This document shows, piece by piece, positions 26,740-37,242 of a DNA stretch of 64,000 nucleotides. Made by a program: the position numbers and the translations under genes. Under the pieces are notes generated by a model. It was not told the DNA's origin. It saw only the letters and a list, made by a program, of their open reading frames with translations, and made no database searches. This DNA is from Terrimesophilobacter mesophilus (GTDB lineage Bacteria; Actinomycetota; Actinomycetes; Actinomycetales; Microbacteriaceae). Positions within the stretch are counted from its first letter, which is position 1; each line of letters begins with the position of its first letter. The DNA lies in assembly GCF_014200375.1 (NCBI RefSeq), contig NZ_JACHBP010000001.1, positions 1-64,000 on the forward strand, given 5' to 3'.

Positions 26740-27611
26740 GCGGTTTCGCTTTCGCTCAAGGTCAGGATCTCGGTACCACTCTGCCTCACGACGATGGTGT
26801 GCTCGAACTGCGCTGTCATGCTCTTGTCCTTCGTGGTGACGGTCCAGTCGTCGCCCCAGAGGTCCCAGTCCTCACTTCCGAGCGTGAGCATGGGTTCGAT
26901 CGTGAAGACCATGCCGTCTTCGATGACGTCGGTGAACGTCTCGGTGTCGTAGTGCGGGATGACGAGGCCGGAGTGGAAGGCCTCGCCGACTCCGTGACCG
27001 GTGAAGTCGCGCACGACCCCGTATCCGAAACGCTTCGCGTAGGACTCGATGGCCCGGCCGATGACGTTGACCTGCCGCCCGACGGCTGCAGCCCGAATGC
27101 CGCGCCGCAGGGCCTCCCGGGTGCGCTCGACGAGCGCCGCGGCATCCGGGGCCACGTCTCCGACCAGGAAGGTGCGATTCGTGTCGCCGTGCATGCCGTC
27201 CTTGTACGCGGTGATATCGATGTTGATGATGTCGCCGTCCTGCAGCACCGTGTCGTCGGGGATGCCGTGGCAGACGACCTCGTTGATCGAGGAGCACAGC
27301 GATTTGGGGAATCCGCGGTATCCGAGCGTAGAGGGATACGCGCCGTGGGCGACGATGAACTCGTGGCCGATGCGGTCGAGCTCGTCGGTTGTGACACCCG
27401 GACGGATGGCCTCCGCGACAGCGTCGATCGCTCTCGCAGCGATGCGGCCCGATTCGCGGATGCGGTCGATCTGCTCCTCGTCGTACACATCGTTACCCGA
27501 GAGTGTCGGCTCTGCCCTGCCCACGTACTCCGGACGTGGGATGTCGGTTGGCACCTGTCGATGAGGTGAGAGTCGTCCGGGGATGAGGTGTCCGCTGGAA
27601 TCCCTGGGCAT
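26736..27611 (-). CDS. map: Type I methionine aminopeptidase
   Basis: A 291-residue dimetal protease that removes N-terminal methionine. The five ligands are found in order: Asp in [10 protein letters not shown], Asp in GDTNRTFL, His in [11 protein letters not shown], Glu in FTIEPM and Glu in AQFEHTIVV. The N-terminal ~40-residue extension ([12 protein letters not shown]) is typical of the actinobacterial MetAP1c/MapB form. It lies upstream of ppgK with a 4-base overlap. On the minus strand TAAAAT at 27619-27624 is a good -10 only eight bases before the start codon, pointing to a leaderless message. Confidence 0.95.
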   Translation of the reverse strand: MPRDSSGHLIPGRLSPHRQVPTDIPRPEYVGRAEPTLSGNDVYDEEQIDRIRESGRIAARAIDAVAEAIRPGVTTDELDRIGHEFIVAHGAYPSTLGYRGFPKSLCSSINEVVCHGIPDDTVLQDGDIINIDITAYKDGMHGDTNRTFLVGDVAPDAAALVERTREALRRGIRAAAVGRQVNVIGRAIESYAKRFGYGVVRDFTGHGVGEAFHSGLVIPHYDTETFTDVIEDGMVFTIEPMLTLGSEDWDLWGDDWTVTTKDKSMTAQFEHTIVVRQSGTEILTLSESETA

Positions 27612-27643
27612 AGGATCGATTTTAGGCTGCCGAGGAGGTACCG

Positions 27644-27814
27644 ATGACCGAGTGGTGGTTCAACACGAGGACGAACGAAGTCGAGGAGGGCCCGCAATCC
27701 CTCGCGCTCGATCGGCTCGGCCCCTTCGAGACGCGTGAGGATGCCGCCCGCGCCTGGCAGATCGTCGATGAGCGTGCCCGTCGCTGGGCCGAGGAGGACG
27801 CCGCCGACGACTGA
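27644..27814 (+). CDS. Small SPOR-like protein, 56 aa
   Basis: A 56-residue reading frame with a very good ribosome-binding site (GAGGAGG, six bases before ATG) and GC-rich third positions. Its protein starts [16 protein letters not shown], continues with a basic, acidic and tryptophan-rich middle ([18 protein letters not shown]) and has no membrane segment. Small proteins of this kind, often annotated as SPOR domain proteins, sit between map and glutamine synthetase or gdh genes in several actinobacteria; the role is unknown. It is divergent from map, 32 bases apart, with TAGGAT at 27611-27616 as a possible -10. Confidence 0.8.
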   Translation: MTEWWFNTRTNEVEEGPQSLALDRLGPFETREDAARAWQIVDERARRWAEEDAADD

Positions 27815-27825
27815 TCGGCTGTGAC

Positions 27826-27841
27826 CGCTCCCTGAGGAGCG
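27826..27841 (+). terminator. Small hairpin after the 56-residue gene
   Basis: CGCTCC (27826-27831) pairs with GGAGCG (27836-27841) around CTGA. It lies between two convergent genes but lacks a T-run, so termination is uncertain. Confidence 0.3.
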
Positions 27842-27864
27842 CGCGTCATCAAGGGAGTGGCCAG

Positions 27865-29286
<1,422 letters not shown>

Positions 29287-30120
29287 TTACTCGTAGTTGT
29301 GCTCAGGGGCCGGGTAGGCCCCGTTCGCAACGTCCGCCCGGTAGGCGTCGACGGCATCCGAGAGGATCCCCGAGAGGTTCGCGTACTGCTTCACGAACTT
29401 CGGGATCCGACCCGTGGTGAATCCGGCCCAGTCTGTCCAGACCATGAGCTGGCCATCGACATCCGGACCAGCGCCAACACCGATCGTCGGAATGCGCAAC
29501 TCTCTGGTCACCTGTGCGGCGGCCGATGCCGGAACCATCTCCAGCACCACGGAGAACGCACCGGCATCTTCGACGGCGTGCGCGTCGGCGAGAAGCTGCT
29601 GGAGCCCTTCGCCGCGTCCCTGAATTATATGTCCGCCCAATCCGTGCTCGCTCTGGGGTGTGAATCCGATGTGCGCCATGACGGGGATTCCGGCGGAGAC
29701 GATGCGACGGATCTGCTCTGCGCTGCGCGCCCCTCCCTCGAGCTTCACGGCGTGCGCGTGCGTCTCCTTCATGAATCGGAACGCGGTGTGGAGGGCCTCC
29801 TCAGGGCCGCTCTCATAGGAACCGAACGGCATGTCGGCGACGACGAATGCGCGGGACACGGCGCCGGCCACGGCACGGGTCAGGGGAATGAGCTCGTCGA
29901 TCGTCACGGGAAGCGTCGTGTCGAAACCCAGAACGTTGTTGCCCGCAGAGTCTCCGACGAGCAGGAAATCGATCCCCGCCTTGTCGAAGATCGCGGCGCT
30001 CAGCTGGTCGTAGCTCGTGAGGCCGGTGATCTTGATTCCGTTCTCCTTGGCGGACTGGAAGTGCCGGGTACGCACCTTCTTCAGATTCGCCTGGGCGGCA
30101 ACCGCTGCAGGATCAGTCAT
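29287..30120 (-). CDS. panB: 3-methyl-2-oxobutanoate hydroxymethyltransferase
   Basis: A 277-residue enzyme that makes ketopantoate from 2-oxoisovalerate and methylene-tetrahydrofolate in pantothenate and coenzyme A synthesis. The metal site is seen in FLLVGDSAGNNVLG (about 52-65) and VADMPFGSYE; the catalytic glutamate region is AVKLEGG (about 124-130) followed by HIGFTPQS. The length equals the family norm. No other pantothenate gene is nearby. It is divergent from glnA2, 73 bases apart, so both promoters share a short region. Confidence 0.95.
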   Translation of the reverse strand: MTDPAAVAAQANLKKVRTRHFQSAKENGIKITGLTSYDQLSAAIFDKAGIDFLLVGDSAGNNVLGFDTTLPVTIDELIPLTRAVAGAVSRAFVVADMPFGSYESGPEEALHTAFRFMKETHAHAVKLEGGARSAEQIRRIVSAGIPVMAHIGFTPQSEHGLGGHIIQGRGEGLQQLLADAHAVEDAGAFSVVLEMVPASAAAQVTRELRIPTIGVGAGPDVDGQLMVWTDWAGFTTGRIPKFVKQYANLSGILSDAVDAYRADVANGAYPAPEHNYE

Positions 30121-30193
30121 GCAGCGAGTCTAGCCACTAGCCTGATAGTCGGGCCGGAAACGGTCGTTCGCCCCTGTGACGGGAGAGGAGCTC

Positions 30194-31534
30194 ATGGACA
30201 AGCAGCGTGACTTCGTTCTGCGCACCATCGAAGAGCGCGGCGTCAAGTTCGTGAGACTGTGGTTCACGGATGTCGTGGGAACCCTCAAATCCGTCGCCAT
30301 CGCGCCGGCGGAGGTGGAGGGCGCGTTCGCGGAGGGCGTGGGCATCGACGGCTCGGCCATCGAGGGACTCACGCGGCTCTACGAGGCGGACGTTCTGCTG
30401 CATCCGGACCCCGCGACGTTCCAGATCCTCCCCTGGCGGGGGGAGATCGACCCGACAGCGAGGATGTTCTGCGACATCAGGACCCCGGATGGCGAGCCGG
30501 CCGTCGCCGATCCGCGAAACGTCCTGAAGCGCACGCTCGCCAAGGCCGCCGATCGCGGATTCACGTTCTACACGCATCCGGAGATCGAGTTCTACCTGCT
30601 GACGAGTTCGAAGCTCGACGACAAGGGGCGGCCCGTTCCGGTCGACTCCGCAGGGTACTTCGACAATGTGCCGGGCGGGACTGCGCACGACTTCCGCCGC
30701 CGTTCGGTGAGGATGCTCGAAGACCTCGGCATCTCCGTCGAGTTCAGCCACCACGAGGGCGGCCCGGGGCAGAACGAGATCGACCTGCGCTATGCGGATG
30801 GACTCACGACCGCCGACAACGTCATGACGTTCCGCACCGTCGTCAAGGAGGTGGCCATCGAGCAGGGCGTCTACGCGACGTTCATGCCTAAGCCGTTCTC
30901 CGAGCATCCGGGCTCTGGCATGCACACGCACATGTCACTCTTCGAGGGGGACACCAATGCATTCTTCGAAGCCGGTGCCCAATACCAGTTGTCGAAGGTG
31001 GGTCGCCAGTTCATCGCGGGGCTCCTGAGGCACGCACCGGAGATCACCGCCGTCACGAACCAGTTCGTGAACTCCTACAAGCGACTGTGGGGCGGCGGGG
31101 AGGCGCCGAGCTTCGTGTGCTGGGGCCACAACAACCGGTCGGCGCTCATCCGCGTTCCTCTTTACAAGCCCAGCAAAGGACAGAGCTCCCGCGTCGAGTA
31201 CCGCGCGATCGATTCGGCGGCCAACCCCTACCTCGCATACTCGCTCATGCTCGCAGCAGGGCTCAAGGGCATCGAGGAGGGTTACGACCTCCCGGCAGAG
31301 GCCGAGGACAACGTCTGGAATCTCACCGACTCCGAGCGCAAGGCCCTCGGCTACAGTGCATTGCCGGCGAGCCTCGACCATGCGACGTCGATCATGGAGG
31401 GCTCGGAGCTCGTGGCCGAGACGCTCGGCGAGCAGGTGTTCAACTACGTGCTGCTCAACAAACAGCGGGAATGGAACGCCTACCGCTCCCAGGTCACACC
31501 GTTCGAGCTCGACAGCAACCTGGAGATGCTCTAG
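30194..31534 (+). CDS. glnA2: Glutamine synthetase-like protein GlnA2
   Basis: A 446-residue GS type I family protein starting MDKQRDFVLRTIEER. Active-site parts are conserved: the N-terminal beta-grasp with VGTLKSVAIAP, GIDGSAIEG, EIEFYLL, HHEGGPGQNEID and PGSGMHTH. The residue that is adenylylated in GlnA1 (Tyr in LYELP) is replaced here by Trp in VWNLT, so GlnE cannot modify it there. A GAGAGGAG motif precedes the ATG. It is followed by glnE after five bases. In Streptomyces, such GlnA2-type enzymes are reported to act on polyamines rather than ammonium, so its substrate is open. Confidence 0.93.
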   Translation: MDKQRDFVLRTIEERGVKFVRLWFTDVVGTLKSVAIAPAEVEGAFAEGVGIDGSAIEGLTRLYEADVLLHPDPATFQILPWRGEIDPTARMFCDIRTPDGEPAVADPRNVLKRTLAKAADRGFTFYTHPEIEFYLLTSSKLDDKGRPVPVDSAGYFDNVPGGTAHDFRRRSVRMLEDLGISVEFSHHEGGPGQNEIDLRYADGLTTADNVMTFRTVVKEVAIEQGVYATFMPKPFSEHPGSGMHTHMSLFEGDTNAFFEAGAQYQLSKVGRQFIAGLLRHAPEITAVTNQFVNSYKRLWGGGEAPSFVCWGHNNRSALIRVPLYKPSKGQSSRVEYRAIDSAANPYLAYSLMLAAGLKGIEEGYDLPAEAEDNVWNLTDSERKALGYSALPASLDHATSIMEGSELVAETLGEQVFNYVLLNKQREWNAYRSQVTPFELDSNLEML

Positions 31535-31539
31535 AGCGC

Positions 31540-34527
31540 ATGGCCCGGTCCTTGTCTTCGGATGGGCGCGCGTCGCTCACTGAACTCGCGAGGCTCGGTT
31601 TCTCGGAACTCGCCGCCGCGGGTGCGAAGCTCGCCGCATTCGACCCGTCGCTCGTCGGGCTCTTCGCCGCGAGTGCGAACCCGGACCAGGCTCTCAACTA
31701 TCTCGTTCACCTTCGAGACCAGTCGCCGGATCAACTGGCCCGGGCGCTCTCGACGCCGGATGCCGCGCAGCGGCTCATCCGCGTGCTCGGGGCATCCGCG
31801 GGGCTGGGGGAGTTCTTCCGGCGCCGGCCGTCGGAACTGGAATCCCTCGCCGACCCCCTGACGGGCTTGCCGCCGCTCGAGACGATGCGGAGCTCGCTCG
31901 TGAGCGCGGTGGAGGACGCGCTGTCCCGTGCCACCGGACCGTCGGCGAACGGCGTGGACGACGCCATCGTCGCGCTGCGGGTTCGCTATCGCAGCATCCT
32001 GGCCCGCATCGCCGCGTTCGACCTGGAGCAGATCGACCAGCTGTCCGGGGTGGAGGCGGTCGCCGGATGCCTCTCCGACCTCGCGGCCGCCGTCATCGAC
32101 GCCGCGCTCGAGCTCGCACGTCGGCACGTGCCGTTCGCGGAGCGGGAAGTCGAGGCAACGCGGTTGAGCGTCATCGGGATGGGTAAGGCGGGTGCACACG
32201 AGCTCAACTACCTGAGCGACGTCGACGTCATCTACGTCCTGGATGCCGACGCGAGCCTGTCACCACAGCGCGCTCTCGAGATCGGCACCCGGTTGGCGAT
32301 CGAGCTCGCTCGGGCCATCCAGGGCCCGTCGTCCGAACCCGAGCTGTGGGAGGTGGATGCGAACCTTCGCCCGGAGGGGAAGGACGGCGCCCTCGTGCGC
32401 ACGCTCGACTCCCACCTCGCCTACTACGACCGGTGGGCGAAGGCGTGGGAGTTCCAGGCGCTACTCAAGGCCCGGCCGCTCGCCGGCGACCGGGAACTGG
32501 GCGATCGCTATGTTGCGGCGATCTCCCCGCTCGTCTGGACGAGTGCGGGTCGTGCCAACTTCGTCGAGTCCGTGCAGCACATGCGCGAGCGCGTCACGGA
32601 ACACATCCCGCCGGATGAGCGGGACGTGCAGTTGAAGCTCGGCCGCGGCGGATTGAGGGATGTGGAGTTCACCATCCAGTTGCTGCAGCTGGTCCACGGG
32701 CAGGTCGATGACGGAGTGCGCCAGGCCGGCACCCTTCCCGCCCTCGTTGCCCTGGCCGAGCGCGGCTACATCGGGCGTGAGGAGGCCGCGACGTTCGCGC
32801 GTGATTACCGGTTCCTGCGACTGCTCGAACACCGCATCCAGCTGTCGACGCTCAAGCGATCGCACCTCATGCCCCGGGACGAGGGCGCGTTGCGCGTACT
32901 CGCGAGGGGCAGTGGCCTCGCATCGAGCGCAGCCGATCTGCTCGACCAGTGGCAGGCGGTCAAGACGGAGGTGCGGACACTGCACGAGCGGCTGTTCTAC
33001 CGCCCGCTGCTGTCCGCCGTTGCAGGCCTTCCTGAGGAGGGGTTCGCGCTCACGAGCGAGCAGGCTTCCGCCCGCCTGGCGGCCATCGGCTTCACAGACC
33101 CCGACGGCGCGCTGCGGCACATCGGCGCCCTCACTGCGGGCCTCTCCCGCAGGGCGACCATCCAACGCAACCTGCTGCCGATCCTGCTGCAGTGGTTCGC
33201 GGAGGGCACCGATCCGGATCACGGCCTGCTGGTGTTCCGGCGATTGAGCGACGCACTGGGGGAGTCCCACTGGTACCTTCGGATGCTGCGCGATTCGTCG
33301 GGTGCCGCTCATCGGCTCACCCAGGTGCTCTCCGGCTCACGATTCGTGGGCGACCTGTTCGAGAAGATCCCGGAGTCCGTCGCCTGGCTGGAGGATGACG
33401 ACGATCTCGCCCCGCGCCCGATCGGGGTCCTGCTCGAGGAGGGCGAGGCGATCATCGCGCGCCACTCCGACGACCCGGATGCCGCAGCGCAGGCGGTGCG
33501 GACCGCGCGTCGACGCGAGATCCTGCGCCTGGCCCTTGCGAGCATCCTCGGACTGGTCAGCGTGCAGCAGCTCGGCCGGGCGCTGACCGACGTGACCACC
33601 TCGACCATCCGCACGGCGCTGGCGATCGCCCGCCGCCGGCGGCAGGACGAGATCCCCGCCGGGATGGAGTTTGCCGTCATCGGCATGGGGCGGTTCGGCG
33701 GGCAGGAACTCGGATTCGGGTCCGACGCCGATGTGATCTACGTCTACCGGGCCCCGGAGGGTGACGGGGAGGCGGCCCAGAAGGCGGCTGAGCGCCTCGT
33801 CGCCGACCTGAACGCGCTCACCGAGGACGTGCAGGTCCCGCTCGAGCTCGACATCGATCTCAGGCCGGAGGGCAAGAACGGTCCGGTGGCGCGTTCCCTG
33901 GATTCCTACTCCGCCTACTACGCCCGCTGGTCGCTCACCTGGGAGGCGCAGGCTCTCCTGCGAGCGCACGGGGTGGCCGGGGACGAGACGCTCATCACGG
34001 GCTTCCAGAGCCTGGCCGATGGGGTGCGATACCCGGCATCCATTTCGGACTCGGACCTTCGCGAGGTCAAGCGCATCAAGGCGAGGGTGGAATCGGAGCG
34101 CCTGCCCCAGGGTGCGGAGCCTTCGCGTCACCTGAAGCTCGGGCGCGGCTCCCTCAGCGACGTCGAGTGGCTCGTGCAGCTGCTGCAGCTGAGGCATGGT
34201 GCCGCGATCGAGGGGCTGCGCACGACGTCGACACTCGACGCGCTCGCCGTCGCCCAGGAGTCTGACCTGCTCACGGCATCCGAGGCCCGGATGCTGCGCG
34301 AAGCGTGGATCTTCGCCTCGCGCACGCGATCGGCCCTCACGCTCTGGACGTCGAAGACGACTGATGTGCTGCCGAACGACCGCGCACAGCTCGACGGCGT
34401 TGCCCGGCTCATGGGTTATCCGCCCGGCTCAGCGAGCCGACTGGAGGACGACTATCTGCGCGTCACGCGGCGCGCCCGCAAGGTCTTCGAGGAGCGTTTC
34501 TACGGAAAGACCGGTCACACCCCGTAG
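31540..34527 (+). CDS. glnE: Bifunctional glutamine synthetase adenylyltransferase/deadenylase
   Basis: A 995-residue two-headed nucleotidyltransferase. The N-terminal head has [18 protein letters not shown] (about 213-230), the C-terminal head [18 protein letters not shown] (about 714-731). Both keep the GxS/DxD nucleotidyltransferase pattern. The protein adds and removes AMP on a tyrosine of GlnA1 in response to nitrogen status. Position between glnA2 and glnA1 is the usual actinobacterial order. The start is five bases after glnA2. A longer open frame upstream overlaps glnA2 and is rejected. Its end overlaps the convergent glnA1 by 13 bases. Confidence 0.95.
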   Translation: MARSLSSDGRASLTELARLGFSELAAAGAKLAAFDPSLVGLFAASANPDQALNYLVHLRDQSPDQLARALSTPDAAQRLIRVLGASAGLGEFFRRRPSELESLADPLTGLPPLETMRSSLVSAVEDALSRATGPSANGVDDAIVALRVRYRSILARIAAFDLEQIDQLSGVEAVAGCLSDLAAAVIDAALELARRHVPFAEREVEATRLSVIGMGKAGAHELNYLSDVDVIYVLDADASLSPQRALEIGTRLAIELARAIQGPSSEPELWEVDANLRPEGKDGALVRTLDSHLAYYDRWAKAWEFQALLKARPLAGDRELGDRYVAAISPLVWTSAGRANFVESVQHMRERVTEHIPPDERDVQLKLGRGGLRDVEFTIQLLQLVHGQVDDGVRQAGTLPALVALAERGYIGREEAATFARDYRFLRLLEHRIQLSTLKRSHLMPRDEGALRVLARGSGLASSAADLLDQWQAVKTEVRTLHERLFYRPLLSAVAGLPEEGFALTSEQASARLAAIGFTDPDGALRHIGALTAGLSRRATIQRNLLPILLQWFAEGTDPDHGLLVFRRLSDALGESHWYLRMLRDSSGAAHRLTQVLSGSRFVGDLFEKIPESVAWLEDDDDLAPRPIGVLLEEGEAIIARHSDDPDAAAQAVRTARRREILRLALASILGLVSVQQLGRALTDVTTSTIRTALAIARRRRQDEIPAGMEFAVIGMGRFGGQELGFGSDADVIYVYRAPEGDGEAAQKAAERLVADLNALTEDVQVPLELDIDLRPEGKNGPVARSLDSYSAYYARWSLTWEAQALLRAHGVAGDETLITGFQSLADGVRYPASISDSDLREVKRIKARVESERLPQGAEPSRHLKLGRGSLSDVEWLVQLLQLRHGAAIEGLRTTSTLDALAVAQESDLLTASEARMLREAWIFASRTRSALTLWTSKTTDVLPNDRAQLDGVARLMGYPPGSASRLEDDYLRVTRRARKVFEERFYGKTGHTP

Positions 34528-35939
34528 TACAACTCGTACTCGTACGGGTGCGGGCGCAGCGACATCGGGGCGAGTTCCTTCTCGCGCTTGTAGGCGATCC
34601 AGGTGTCGATGAGGTCCTGCGTGAAGACGCCCCCCTCGAGCAGGAAGTCGTGGTCGGCCTCGAGGGCCAGCAGCACGGCGTCGAGCGTCACCGGGAGTTG
34701 CGGGATGTTCTTGGCCTCCTCTGGCGGCAGCTCGTAGAGGTCCTTGTCGATCGGGTCTAGCGGCTCGATCTTGTTGCGGATACCGTCGAGCCCCGCCATG
34801 AGCTGAGCGGCGAAACCGAGATAGGGGTTGCCGGATGCATCAGGGCAGCGGAACTCGATGCGCTTCGCCTTCGGGTTCGTTCCGGTGATCGGGATCCGGA
34901 TGGCCGCAGACCTGTTGCCGGCCGAGTACACGAGGTTGATGGGGGCCTCGTAGCCCTTGACGAGCCTGCGATAGCTGTTGATAGTCGGGTTCGTGAACGC
35001 GAGCACCGCCGGGGCGTGCTTGAGCAGCCCTCCGATGTACCAGCGAGCGAGATCGGAGAGTCCGCCGTATCCGCTCTCGTCGTAGAACAGCGGCTTGCCG
35101 TCGTTCCAGAGCGACTGGTGCGTGTGCATCCCCGAGCCGTTGTCGCCGAAGAGCGGTTTCGGCATGAAGGTGGCCGTCTTGCCCCACAGTTCTGCCGTGT
35201 TCTTGACGATGTACTTGAACTTCAGGATGTCGTCGGCGGCGTGCACCATCGTGTCGAAGCGGTAGTTGATCTCCGCCTGGCCACCGGAGCCGACCTCGTG
35301 GTGGGCGCGTTCGAGGATGAGTCCGGCGTCGATGAGCTTGAGGCTGATGTCGTCGCGCAGGTCCGCCTGTTTGTCGACGGGGCTCACCGGGAAGTAGCCG
35401 CCCTTGAACGGCGTCTTGTTGCCGAGGTTTCCGCCCTCTTCGATCCGTCCGGTGTTCCAGGCGCCCTCTTCAGAGTCGACCGCGAAAAAGCTCGCGTTCT
35501 GCTTCACCTCGTAGCGAACGTCATCGAAGATGTAGAACTCTGCCTCAGGGGCGAAGAACGCCGTATCCGCGATACCCGTCGAGCTCAGGTACTTCTCGGC
35601 CTTGCGAGCCACCTGGCGCGGATCCCGGCTGTAGATCTCGCCGTTGCGGGGGTTGTAGATGTCGAAGAGCATGACCAGGGTGCGCTCGGCGCGGAACGGG
35701 TCGACGAACGCCGTCGTCACATCCGGGATCAGCTGCATGTCGGACTCGTGGATGGACGCGAACCCGCGGATCGAGGAGCCGTCGAAGAGCTGACCCACGG
35801 TGAAGAATTCGTCGTCGACGGAGGCCGCAGGGATGTTGAAGTGCTGCTGCACCCCCGGGAGATCGGTGAATCGCACATCCAGGAATTTGACGTCGGTGTC
35901 CTTGATGAACGCCAGGACTTCGGATGGATCACTGAACAT
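34515..35939 (-). CDS. glnA: Glutamine synthetase type I, GlnA1
   Basis: A 474-residue GS I-beta enzyme making glutamine from glutamate and ammonium. Active-site segments: [52 protein letters not shown] and NRSAAIRIP. The adenylylation site is intact as DLYELPPEE (tyrosine near residue 400), matching the GlnE encoded next to it. A strong ribosome-binding site (AAGGAGACC) precedes the ATG. Upstream at 36014-36028 is a CGTGA-N5-TCACG inverted repeat that may take part in nitrogen control. It converges with glnE with a 13-base overlap. Confidence 0.97.
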   Translation of the reverse strand: MFSDPSEVLAFIKDTDVKFLDVRFTDLPGVQQHFNIPAASVDDEFFTVGQLFDGSSIRGFASIHESDMQLIPDVTTAFVDPFRAERTLVMLFDIYNPRNGEIYSRDPRQVARKAEKYLSSTGIADTAFFAPEAEFYIFDDVRYEVKQNASFFAVDSEEGAWNTGRIEEGGNLGNKTPFKGGYFPVSPVDKQADLRDDISLKLIDAGLILERAHHEVGSGGQAEINYRFDTMVHAADDILKFKYIVKNTAELWGKTATFMPKPLFGDNGSGMHTHQSLWNDGKPLFYDESGYGGLSDLARWYIGGLLKHAPAVLAFTNPTINSYRRLVKGYEAPINLVYSAGNRSAAIRIPITGTNPKAKRIEFRCPDASGNPYLGFAAQLMAGLDGIRNKIEPLDPIDKDLYELPPEEAKNIPQLPVTLDAVLLALEADHDFLLEGGVFTQDLIDTWIAYKREKELAPMSLRPHPYEYELYYGV

Positions 35940-36013
35940 GGAAGGTCTCCTTGGCCTCGTTACGGTCGGTGGTTGGCGCGTGCAACCAGTGGGACTCTAC
36001 GCGCCGCCAATTT

Positions 36014-36028
36014 CGTGACGGTATCACG
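36014..36028. promoter_or_regulatory. Inverted repeat CGTGA-N5-TCACG in the glnA1 upstream region
   Basis: Perfect 5-base arms with a 5-base spacer about 75 bases before the glnA1 start, in the 142-base region divergent to the RDD gene. A TAGAGT on the minus strand (near 35995) may be the -10. The repeat resembles a small operator, but it is not a good match to the known GlnR or AmtR sites as I remember them, so its partner is unknown. Confidence 0.3.
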
Positions 36029-36081
36029 AGTGTTTCGCCCATGTTTCGAGGTGTGAAGAGCGGCTCGCATAGGATCGAAGC

Positions 36082-36498
36082 GTGTCCGCCGCGAATCCTG
36101 CCCTGCCCCCCGCCGAGCAGCGCTGGCCCGGCGAACGACTGGGACTTCCGGACAGCGGTGCGCGATCGATCGGACGGCCCGGACGCCGGATCGGGGCACT
36201 CGCGGTCGACTGGGGGCTGAGCGTTCTCGTGTCCGTGGCGTTCTTCCAATACGACGGGTTCGCGACGCTCGGGATCTTCGCCGTCACCCAGATCGTGTTC
36301 ATCGCGTTCGTGAGCGGAAGCATCGGGCACGTGGTGTTCCGGATGCGGGTCGTCCCGCTGAAGGGCGGCTGGATCGGCGCGTGGCGCCCCATCCTGCGGA
36401 CGCTCCTCCTGTGCCTCGTCATCCCGGCGCTCATCTGGGACCGCGACCAGCGCGGCCTGCACGACAAAGCCGCAGGAACGGTCCTCGTCGTCCGCTAG
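36082..36498 (+). CDS. RDD family membrane protein
   Basis: A 138-residue protein with three hydrophobic segments at about 37-58, 60-82 and 100-115. The RDD hallmark appears in RPGRRIGALAVDWGLS: the arginine and first aspartate are present and a second charged position follows the last segment (WDRDQRGLHDKAAGT). RDD proteins are small membrane proteins of mostly unknown function. The start is GTG 36082. In actinobacteria this gene often lies between glnA1 and a DUF4191 gene, as here. It converges with the DUF4191 gene. Confidence 0.9.
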   Translation: MSAANPALPPAEQRWPGERLGLPDSGARSIGRPGRRIGALAVDWGLSVLVSVAFFQYDGFATLGIFAVTQIVFIAFVSGSIGHVVFRMRVVPLKGGWIGAWRPILRTLLLCLVIPALIWDRDQRGLHDKAAGTVLVVR

Positions 36499-36516
36499 CG
36501 CCGCGTGCACGCGCGT

Positions 36517-37242
36517 TCAGGCGCGTCGCTGGGCGCGGGCCTTCATCGGGTCGATGCCCTTGGGGATCGGCAGGTTCGGTCCCTTGTGCAGGGAGCTCAC
36601 GCGGTTGCTGACGGCGTAGATCTCGGCCTTGTTGAGCACCTTCTTGAAGCGCCCGAGCCGCCGCGCCAGCTTGTGCAGCGGAATCGCATCCTCATCCGGG
36701 CCCACCTGGAGCACGTTCACGGGAACGTTCGGAAGGATGCGGGAGATCTTGCGGCGCTCATCGTCGACCATCTTGTGCGTGCGGGATGCCGGACCCTCGC
36801 CGATGAGCACGACGCCGCCCTTGCCGACCGCGCGGTACACGGCATCCTGGGTCTTCGGGCTGATGGCGATGGGCATCTCGCTTCCGGTCCAGCCTCGCGG
36901 CAGAGAGCTCTTCAAGACCGCTCCGACCGCGCCCGGTTGTCCCTCGATCTGCGAGTATGCCGCGCGCTCCGCCTTGCGGCCGAGGATCACCAGGAACGCG
37001 AGGAGACCACCGAGCACGCCGGCGACCACCCAGAGGATGATGCCGGGCACATTGTCGCCGGAGAGGATGATGCCGAGAAGGATGCCGACGAGCACAGGAA
37101 GTGCGAAGCCGAGCGCCATCCACCAGATCGCCGTCGAGTCGTAGCGCCGGGTCATCTGGAAGACCTGGTACATCTGCTTGAGTCGACCGGGTTCCTTGGC
37201 CACCTTGAGGGCCTTCGGCTTTGCTGTGCTGGTTCGTGCCAT
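36517..37242 (-). CDS. DUF4191 family membrane protein
   Basis: A 241-residue protein with a basic N-terminus (TAKPKALKVAKEPG) and two transmembrane helices at about 39-61 and 68-88 (DNVPGIILWVVAGVLGG). After these follow a soluble domain and the basic C-terminus. DUF4191 is conserved in actinobacteria without known activity. The ATG at 37242 has GGAG two bases upstream and a TATCGT about ten bases before the codon; leaderless translation is possible. Its start codon lies inside a CATG shared with the start of the divergent pseudokinase gene, which is unusual. Confidence 0.88.
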   Translation of the reverse strand: MARTSTAKPKALKVAKEPGRLKQMYQVFQMTRRYDSTAIWWMALGFALPVLVGILLGIILSGDNVPGIILWVVAGVLGGLLAFLVILGRKAERAAYSQIEGQPGAVGAVLKSSLPRGWTGSEMPIAISPKTQDAVYRAVGKGGVVLIGEGPASRTHKMVDDERRKISRILPNVPVNVLQVGPDEDAIPLHKLARRLGRFKKVLNKAEIYAVSNRVSSLHKGPNLPIPKGIDPMKARAQRRA

